Source of the DNA: Burkholderiales bacterium
GTDB taxonomy: Bacteria > Pseudomonadota > Gammaproteobacteria > Burkholderiales > SG8-41
NCBI GenBank assembly: GCA_019744975.1
Contig: JAIETP010000014.1
Coordinates: 248,001 to 312,000 of the forward strand
Direction of reading: 5' to 3'
Length of the DNA: 64,000 bases
In this document: positions 58,766 to 64,000 of the stretch, one piece after another
Numbering within the stretch: the first letter of the stretch is position 1
Layout of the letters: each line of letters begins with the position of its first letter
Notes under the pieces: model-generated
Seen by the model: only the letters and a program-made list of their open reading frames with translations
Database searches by the model: none
Told to the model about the DNA's origin: nothing
Position numbers and translations under genes: made by a program

Positions 58766-58866
58766 AAAATATCCTTTTAAATCAAATACTTATATTGTAT
58801 TCGCCGGATGGAGCATGGCGACCTTGCCGCACCCAAGGCCGGGCGCGGTAAAAACTGCTGAAGGGG

Positions 58867-59238
58867 TCAGGTGCGCGGCGGAGCGCGTGCATTGAGCGGC
58901 TGGAGGACTGCGGGATCGCTGACCCACAGCGGACGGCGATCGACGGGAAGAATCAGTTCAGGCACCAGCGAAACAACAACCGGCGCAATCACGATGGCCG
59001 GCGGCGGAGTGCCGGAACCTACGCACATCACGCAGTGCGCATTTTTTATTTTGTTTTGTTGTGACCCGGAAATGCCGGTGGCATCACCTGCGGCACCGGT
59101 ATTGATGCGGCAAATTTTTGCGTACGCTGTGGGATCGACCGCCTGACGCACAACAGCCAGCGCGGGGAAGGCGATGGCAAACAGGAAGGCCAGCAGTGCT
59201 GTTGCTGCGATAAAACGGCGTTGTGCATGGAGTCGCAT
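58867..59238 (-). CDS. DUF2946 family small exported protein
   Basis: A 123-residue protein with an N-terminal membrane or signal segment (about 9-30), a central NAHCVMCVGS segment (HCxxC, a likely metal site) and a second hydrophobic stretch (PAIVIAPVVVSLVPELILP). DUF2946 proteins are often found beside copper chaperones and TonB receptors; their role is unknown. It lies between tonB and the PCu(A)C gene on the same strand. Confidence 0.7.
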   Translation of the reverse strand: MRLHAQRRFIAATALLAFLFAIAFPALAVVRQAVDPTAYAKICRINTGAAGDATGISGSQQNKIKNAHCVMCVGSGTPPPAIVIAPVVVSLVPELILPVDRRPLWVSDPAVLQPLNARAPPRT

Positions 59239-59294
59239 GGGCGGCGATGTTACGCGGCGCGGACAGTTACCGTCAAACCAGCGCTGAATCCTGA

Positions 59295-59981
59295 TCAGGA
59301 CTCCAGCTTGAACACCACCGGCACCCGCACCCAGCCCTCGATGTTTTGCGCGCCGCGCCGCGCCGGCACAAAACGCCAGCCCTTCACGGCATCGAGCGCC
59401 GCGGTGTCGAGCGGTTTTGAGCCGCTGGACTGATCGAGTTCAACGCGCAACGGCGCGCCTTCGGGGCTGACCAGCACTTTCAGCATCACCGTGCCCTGAT
59501 CGCCGCTGCGGCGTGCAACCGCCGGATACACCGGCGCGGGATTGCGCAGGTACGCCGCATTGAACAGCGGTGGTGTTGCCGGCGCTTCCGCAATTGGCGC
59601 GGGAGTTCTGGATTCAGCGGCGACGCGCGGCGCTTCGGGCGCGGCTGCGGCAACCGCCGGCGCCGTTTCGATAGCGGCGGGCGCCGGTAAAACCGGCTGT
59701 GGCAAAGCCTCCGCTGGTTTTGACTTCGCTTGTTTTGGTTCGGATACCGGTTCAATCCGCCGTTGCGGGGCTACCGGTTTGACCGGCGCAGGCTCGGCAA
59801 CAACAGCCTGCGGCGCAACAGTCGCCAGCACCACGTCCAGCACCGGCACCGGTGGCTCCGCCATCCGGCGCTGCCAGGCCGGCATCCATACAAACACCAC
59901 CACATGCACCAGGAGGCTGCCCAGCACGAAGCCCGCCAGCAGGCGTTGCGGTGTCCGGAAGCTTGTGTTGCCGATGCGCAT
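59295..59981 (-). CDS. tonB: TonB energy transducer
   Basis: A 228-residue TonB. The N-terminal membrane anchor (about 15-33, LLAGFVLGSLLVHVVVFVW) is followed by a long Pro/Ala/Glu periplasmic spacer and a C-terminal domain with PAPVYPAVARRSGDQGTVMLKVLVSPEG and AALDAVKGWRFVPARR. ATG 59981 gives MRIGNTSFR; TTG 60014 is possible. It follows the receptor gene on the same strand, so it probably powers that receptor. No exbB or exbD is in the window. Confidence 0.9.
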   Translation of the reverse strand: MRIGNTSFRTPQRLLAGFVLGSLLVHVVVFVWMPAWQRRMAEPPVPVLDVVLATVAPQAVVAEPAPVKPVAPQRRIEPVSEPKQAKSKPAEALPQPVLPAPAAIETAPAVAAAAPEAPRVAAESRTPAPIAEAPATPPLFNAAYLRNPAPVYPAVARRSGDQGTVMLKVLVSPEGAPLRVELDQSSGSKPLDTAALDAVKGWRFVPARRGAQNIEGWVRVPVVFKLES

Positions 59982-60051
59982 GGTTCGCTGTGTGGCTGCT
60001 GATGCCGTCAACAATGGACAGGCATTATCCGGCAGATCGCAGCGGGGTCAC

Positions 60052-60080
60052 AAACGGCCGCGGCAAAACCGCGACCGTTT
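60052..60080 (-). terminator. Hairpin between the receptor gene and tonB
   Basis: AAACGG-C-CGCGG and CCGCG-A-CCGTTT form an 11-bp stem with one mismatch and a CAAAA loop, about 14 bases after the receptor stop. No T-run follows on the minus strand, so it may protect the mRNA end or attenuate tonB rather than terminate fully. Confidence 0.4.
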
Positions 60081-60093
60081 GCACACCTCAAGA

Positions 60094-62190
60094 TCAGAAC
60101 TGCCCGCGAATGCCGACCTGCCCGCTGCGCCGGCCCAAGGGCGCGATGTCCTTCAGGAAGGACACGTGGTTGCGCGCCTCTTCGTTCAACAGGTTCACGC
60201 CGCGCAAAAAAGCCTCCAGTCGCATGCCCGCAGCAGGAAGACGGTACGTCACTGCGGCATTAAGCATGGTGTAGCCGTCGGTGGGCCGTTCGCCGGCGGC
60301 GACACGATCCTGATCGCTGTAGATCGTTGCATCCAGCCTTGCGCCCAGGCGATCCCGGCGGTAATCCAGTCCGACGCCATAACGCCAGGGCGCGATGCGC
60401 GGCAGGGCTTGCCCGCTGCTGCGGTCGTTGGCGCGGACATAACCCGCATTGACCAGCAGATCCAGGCTGCCGCCGCGCTCCATGACACGGAAGCGCCCTT
60501 CGCCTTCGACGCCGCGGAAACGCGCCGGCACCGCACGGTACGCGAACTCGGGCAGGATTTCCTCACCGGTGTTCAGCGAAGTGCCGTCGCCGGCATCCAC
60601 CGGATTCAGCTCGCCGTCGGCGCCGCGGGTATTGCCGCTGTTAAACAGGGTGATGAAATTGTCGAAGCGGTTTTCAAACACCCCGATGCTGCCCGAGTGT
60701 TTGCCGGATTTCATGCGCAGCGTGATGTCCAGCGCCTTGGATTTTTCCTTGGCGAATGCGGCGTTGCCTGTTTCATACACGCCGGTCGCCGCATGCGGGC
60801 CGTTGGCGTACAGCTCGTAATAGGTCGGCGCGCGTTCGGTGTACGCGCCGTTGACCGCCAGCGCGAGACCCGGCGTGAAACTCCACACCGCGCCCAGCGC
60901 GCCGCTGTTGCCGCTGAAGCTGCGCGTCTGCGCCGGATCAAAGCGCGGTCCCGCTGCACCAAAGGGCGTCGGCCCGCCGCCTTCGCTGCTGACTTCCGTG
61001 CGTTCATGCCGCCCGCCGAAAGTCAGCTTCAACGCACCCAGCGGCAATTCCTCGTAAAAGAATCCCGCTTTGGCATTGGTGCTGGTCGACGGCACAAAGG
61101 CCTCCGCGCCCAGCGCGGAAAAATCAAAGTCGGACCATTGCAGGCCGAAGGCGCCCTGCAATGGGCCGAGTTTGCCGTGGGTTGCCTCAACATGCAGATC
61201 CTTGCCCTTGTTGCGGAAAACCGTCGCCGGCACGCCGGCGTCCAGCTCGGTGTGTTCGTAATCAGTATTGCCGGCCTTGAATTTCACCGCCTTGATGACA
61301 CTGCCCAGTTCGCGCATTTCACCGGCGACATCCCAGCGGCTGCTTTGCATGTCGATGGTCACCGTCGGTTCGGCCACCGTGCCGTACCGGGTGTTGAATC
61401 CGGAACGCGAGATGCCGATATAACCATTAGCCCAGGTATGCGACAGCCCGATGGCGCCGCCATCCGATTTTGCTGCGCTGTTGGGCAAGGTGCCTTGGGC
61501 CTCGACCGCTTGCGGATCCGCCGCGCGCAGGCGTGCCGAACGCGCAAAACCCTTGATGCGCAGGTCATCGGTGTCGCGCGTGTAGACATCGGCATGCAAG
61601 GCCAGACTGCCATTGCCGGCCTCGAACACCAGCCCGGTTGCTTTTTCACGATCCGCGCCGCCGTAACGCGTCTCCACGCGCCCGCTGACGCCGTTCAACG
61701 GATACCGCGGAATACGGTTGTCGATGACATTGACCACACCGCCGACGGCATTGCCGCCGTAAAACAGCGCAGCCGGCCCGCGCACCACCTCGGCACGTTC
61801 GACCACCAGCGGATCGATGCTCACCGCGTGATCAAAACTCAGTGAAGAGATATCCATCGTGCCGGCGCCGTTCTGCAGGATACGGATGCGGTCACCGTCA
61901 AGGCCGCGGATCACCGGCCGGCTGGCATTGGGACCGAAGCTGTTGGAACTGACGCCGGGCAGTGTATTCAGGGTTTCGCCCAGCGTCGATTTGCGCTGCA
62001 AAAACAATTGCTGGCCGCCCAGCACCGAAACCGGCGCCGCCAGTTCAAACAATTCACTGCCCAGCGGATTGCCGGTCACCACCACTTCCGGCAGCGTGAC
62101 CGGTGCCGGGTTGTTGCCGACCTGTGCCTGCGCGGTCGCGGCATGCACTGCGGCGGCCATCACGGCCAGCGCGTATTTCTTGCTTTTCAT
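60094..62190 (-). CDS. TonB-dependent outer-membrane receptor, ZnuD-like
   Basis: A 698-residue receptor. A signal peptide (MKSKKYALAVMAAAV...AQAQ) precedes the plug (LGETLNTLPGVSSNSFGPNASR, VIRGLDGDRIRILQNG, VVERAEVVRGPAALFYGGNAVGGVVNV) and a 22-strand barrel ending GQVGIRGQF. The barrel layout (YTERAPTYYELYANGPHAATG, LYANGPHxAT) resembles Neisseria ZnuD-type zinc/haem receptors but lacks their His-rich loops. With the PCu(A)C chaperone nearby, copper or zinc uptake is the best guess. ATG 62190 has a GGAGA site. Confidence 0.85.
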   Translation of the reverse strand: MKSKKYALAVMAAAVHAATAQAQVGNNPAPVTLPEVVVTGNPLGSELFELAAPVSVLGGQQLFLQRKSTLGETLNTLPGVSSNSFGPNASRPVIRGLDGDRIRILQNGAGTMDISSLSFDHAVSIDPLVVERAEVVRGPAALFYGGNAVGGVVNVIDNRIPRYPLNGVSGRVETRYGGADREKATGLVFEAGNGSLALHADVYTRDTDDLRIKGFARSARLRAADPQAVEAQGTLPNSAAKSDGGAIGLSHTWANGYIGISRSGFNTRYGTVAEPTVTIDMQSSRWDVAGEMRELGSVIKAVKFKAGNTDYEHTELDAGVPATVFRNKGKDLHVEATHGKLGPLQGAFGLQWSDFDFSALGAEAFVPSTSTNAKAGFFYEELPLGALKLTFGGRHERTEVSSEGGGPTPFGAAGPRFDPAQTRSFSGNSGALGAVWSFTPGLALAVNGAYTERAPTYYELYANGPHAATGVYETGNAAFAKEKSKALDITLRMKSGKHSGSIGVFENRFDNFITLFNSGNTRGADGELNPVDAGDGTSLNTGEEILPEFAYRAVPARFRGVEGEGRFRVMERGGSLDLLVNAGYVRANDRSSGQALPRIAPWRYGVGLDYRRDRLGARLDATIYSDQDRVAAGERPTDGYTMLNAAVTYRLPAAGMRLEAFLRGVNLLNEEARNHVSFLKDIAPLGRRSGQVGIRGQF

Positions 62191-62249
62191 GTGGATCTCC
62201 AGATGACGTACGGCGCGCGCAGCCGCAAAGGGCGCGCACGACCGAATCA

Positions 62250-62277
62250 ATAAAAAGGGAATGCCGGCAAAGCCGGC
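62250..62277 (-). terminator. Terminator-like hairpin upstream of the receptor gene
   Basis: On the minus strand GCCGGC-TTT-GCCGGC is followed by ATTCCCTTTTTATT. It lies 7 bases after the stop of the small His-rich gene, so it can end that transcript or attenuate the receptor gene. Confidence 0.45.
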
Positions 62278-62283
62278 GATACG

Positions 62284-62667
62284 TCAGGAGAGAACGGGAG
62301 GACCGCGGGAATCGTACGGGACTACGGTGACGGAACTGCGCACCGCGAGCGCGGCGGCAATAACCAGCACATGTTCGGCAGCAGCAAAGGCCAGATCATG
62401 GCCGGTGTGAACGCCGCCCAGCACCTGGCTGTAGACCAGATCGAAAGCGCAGGACTCGGTCGCCTGCAAGGCGCGCTTGTCCTGGCCGTGATCGGCCGAC
62501 GCTGTCTGTGCATGGGCAATGGACAGATGCGCGGTCTGGCCCTGCGCCGCCCTGCCCGCATGCATCAGGGCATGCGTCAGCGCGCCATGTTGCGCAGCCA
62601 GCAGCAGCGCAACCAGCGTGTAGCGCAGCCATTTCGCGCGCAGCGCGGAACGCAGAAAACCGGTCAT
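62284..62667 (-). CDS. Small exported His-containing protein of the metal cluster
   Basis: 127 residues from ATG 62667. A basic N-terminus ([13 protein letters not shown]) and hydrophobic segment ([20 protein letters not shown]) form a signal or anchor. The middle is His-rich (about nine His in total, including [12 protein letters not shown] and GVHTGHD), with one Cys in the [15 protein letters not shown] segment. A second hydrophobic segment ([12 protein letters not shown]) lies near the end. The layout resembles small DUF2946-like proteins in metal clusters, but the match is weak; no function is assigned. It precedes the receptor gene on the same strand. Confidence 0.55.
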   Translation of the reverse strand: MTGFLRSALRAKWLRYTLVALLLAAQHGALTHALMHAGRAAQGQTAHLSIAHAQTASADHGQDKRALQATESCAFDLVYSQVLGGVHTGHDLAFAAAEHVLVIAAALAVRSSVTVVPYDSRGPPVLS

Positions 62668-62761
62668 GTCAGGAAGTGAATACACAGCGGGCGATTTAAA
62701 CAGAGCCGCCGCAATCGCGCAATCCAGACCTGCCGCAGCCCGCGTTATACTGATTTCAGCC

Positions 62762-62989
62762 ATGAAAACCCTGCTGATCGCGCTGATCGACGCCTACCGC
62801 TACCTGCTGTCGCCCTTTTTCGGCACGCAGTGCCGCTTCTATCCGACCTGTTCGGCCTATGCGCGCGAGGCCATGGAAATACATGGCGCGCTGAAGGGGT
62901 CGTGGCTGACCATTAAACGCATCGGCAAATGTCATCCTTGGCATGAGGGCGGGATTGATAATGTGCCACCGGCGCGTCCTGAAAATTGA
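62762..62989 (+). CDS. yidD: Membrane protein insertion efficiency factor YidD
   Basis: A 75-residue amphipathic membrane-associated protein that helps YidC. The family pattern is complete: [66 protein letters not shown] box (62746-62751) ends ten bases before the ATG. Here it is separated from rpmH-rnpA-yidC, which is its usual location; none of those genes is in the window. Confidence 0.93.
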   Translation: MKTLLIALIDAYRYLLSPFFGTQCRFYPTCSAYAREAMEIHGALKGSWLTIKRIGKCHPWHEGGIDNVPPARPEN

Positions 62990-63182
62990 CACTGCGTGTA
63001 AACTGATTCGTGCCGGTTTTGCTGCGAATTTAGTACTGTATGCAGGCTTACAAGAAGTTAGTTAAATAGATGATACAGAACACTTTTTTCTTTAAATTTG
63101 GTGGCGGGTTAAAGAGACAATGCGGCCGGCTATACGGCAAAACTACCCCCGCAAATTAAAGTTAGGCACCAATAAAGATTTC

Positions 63183-63743
63183 ATGCCAACCTCAGATCAA
63201 ATTGCGATTATTGCGGCCGCCATAGCTTTCGGATCGGCAGTGGTATCTGTCTTGGCTATCTACTTCCCATGGAAGAACACCCACGATTCGGAGGTATTCA
63301 AAGAAGCCGTGTTAGCTCTAGAGAGAGCTTTTCGGTCGCTCATGTTAAATGCACATTCCGATGGCCAGCCCGCCCCGGACCGGTTGAACTGGCTAACAGC
63401 TGCAAGACATATTGAGTCATACAAGTCATTGCGGAATTCGCTAAAAACAAGCCTTTATAAACGCCTCTGCCAAGAACATGAAGAACATTGGAGACATGAG
63501 TTTTACCTCAAAATCTTAAAGAATCGCATGTATCAGATCAGCTATTTTGAATCCGGTCCGATAGAGCCTCGCTCAGCGATTGTCGTTTATGGGTTTGCCG
63601 CATGGCCAAACACAAAGCAAGACCTAATAGATATGTTAGATCTAGAAAAATTGTTCCAAGAGTCGGATCTTCTGAAAGGTAATCATGGGCTACAGCAATA
63701 CCTAGCTAAATTCCCTGAGTTCGGGGGCGATGGCAACAAGTAA
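63183..63743 (+). CDS. Hypothetical single-span membrane protein
   Basis: 186 residues from ATG 63183. One N-terminal membrane helix (about 7-29, IAIIAAAIAFGSAVVSVLAIYF) is followed by a soluble, mostly helical domain (residues 35-186) rich in Trp, Tyr and charged residues; no motif is recognised. The base composition is visibly AT-richer than upstream genes and codons such as TTA, ATA and AAA are common, suggesting transfer. The 193-base gap before it is AT-rich and shows no clear promoter or repeat. Confidence 0.6.
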   Translation: MPTSDQIAIIAAAIAFGSAVVSVLAIYFPWKNTHDSEVFKEAVLALERAFRSLMLNAHSDGQPAPDRLNWLTAARHIESYKSLRNSLKTSLYKRLCQEHEEHWRHEFYLKILKNRMYQISYFESGPIEPRSAIVVYGFAAWPNTKQDLIDMLDLEKLFQESDLLKGNHGLQQYLAKFPEFGGDGNK

Positions 63744-63905
63744 TTGCCGAGAATCAGGATCGCCAAACAGCTTATACCTTCCGCCACTCAGCAAAGGCCT
63801 CGACAGTCGATGCTTTGTGCTCAGTTAAGCAGCATGAGCTGCTCATACTACATGCCACTTATTTGTTTGCTACCCAAACCATGAAATGACGCACCAAGAG
63901 AATCT

Positions 63906-64000
63906 ATGAATTATTTTTACATGCAAAAGAGAGGTTTTTTATCTATCAATCGCGCCTTACAAATTATAGCTGTGGGCGCCGGATTACTTGCGTGGCTGCC
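63906..64000 (+). CDS. Start of an unrecognised gene cut by the window edge
   Basis: An open frame from ATG 63906 with 31 full codons and no stop to the end: MNYFYMQKRGFLSINR then a hydrophobic run (LQIIAVGAGLLAWL). An AAGAGA lies just upstream. It may encode a small membrane protein. The 63744-63905 gap contains only a GCAGCATGAGCTGCTC hairpin-like stretch and nothing I can name. Confidence 0.35.
   Translation, partial: MNYFYMQKRGFLSINRALQIIAVGAGLLAWL

Noticed and set aside
63163-63169. GTTAGGC resembling an integron attC core site ahead of the AT-rich gene
   Set aside because: A 7-base match alone is common; no matching inverse core, stem or second cassette boundary was found.

Overview
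The window looks like a contiguous piece of a betaproteobacterial chromosome. It is GC-rich and densely coded, with most intergenic gaps under 250 bp. Several gene orders are typical of that class: mpl-amidase-yqiA-RNase-tonB-aroE-mtgA, glnK-amtB, gshA-gshB-EIIA-ptsH-ptsI, metX-metW, and gatCAB divergent from mreBCD-mrdAB-rlpA. I do not assign a genus. No rRNA, tRNA or CRISPR array was seen, and no gene-free stretch exceeds about 300 bases.

Layout. 1-2.9 kb: the end of a probable 2-oxoacid oxidoreductase subunit, a cysteine-dioxygenase-like cupin preceded by a tiny leader ORF, and kup. 2.9-7.8 kb: a tight minus-strand operon coding for a periplasmic molybdenum hydroxylase (iorAB-like) followed directly by soxXYZA, with neither soxB nor soxCD in the window. 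This is the most unusual locus. 7.9-15.7 kb: a long minus-strand run of envelope and housekeeping genes. 15.7-22.8 kb: small and odd genes, namely DUF486, a COG0523-like protein without a P-loop, a frameshifted ATP-grasp gene, a methyltransferase, NDH-2, a cytochrome P460-cupredoxin fusion and a CPBP protease-PhyH dioxygenase fusion. 22.8-34.1 kb: metH, a rhodanese, a large hybrid sensor kinase, a Bcr/CflA exporter, comM and ubiK.

34.2-37.6 kb: a porin-glnK-amtB operon with a sigma-54 promoter and an NtrC-type palindrome, closed by a strong terminator. 37.6-42.5 kb: glutathione synthesis and regulatory PTS proteins. 42.6-44.5 kb: a SAM-II riboswitch followed by an intrinsic terminator ahead of metX-metW. 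Together with metH this makes the window rich in methionine functions. 44.4-58.2 kb: ampG, xth, pyrE, gatCAB and the rod-shape operon. 58.3-62.7 kb: a minus-strand metal-handling cluster of PCu(A)C chaperone, DUF2946, TonB, a ZnuD-like receptor and a His-rich small protein. 62.8-64 kb: yidD, then visibly AT-richer DNA with unrecognised genes, probably accessory.

A recurring theme is intergenic fold-back elements at 15.7, 40.7, 49.6 and 57.2 kb. Their arms are made of short reiterated words that differ between loci, and two of them share a 25-bp core. A MITE-like 191-bp fold-back lies at 47.9 kb, and tandem 13-bp repeats occur at 30.9 and 51.2 kb. The 57.2-kb element appears to have become the 5' end of rlpA.
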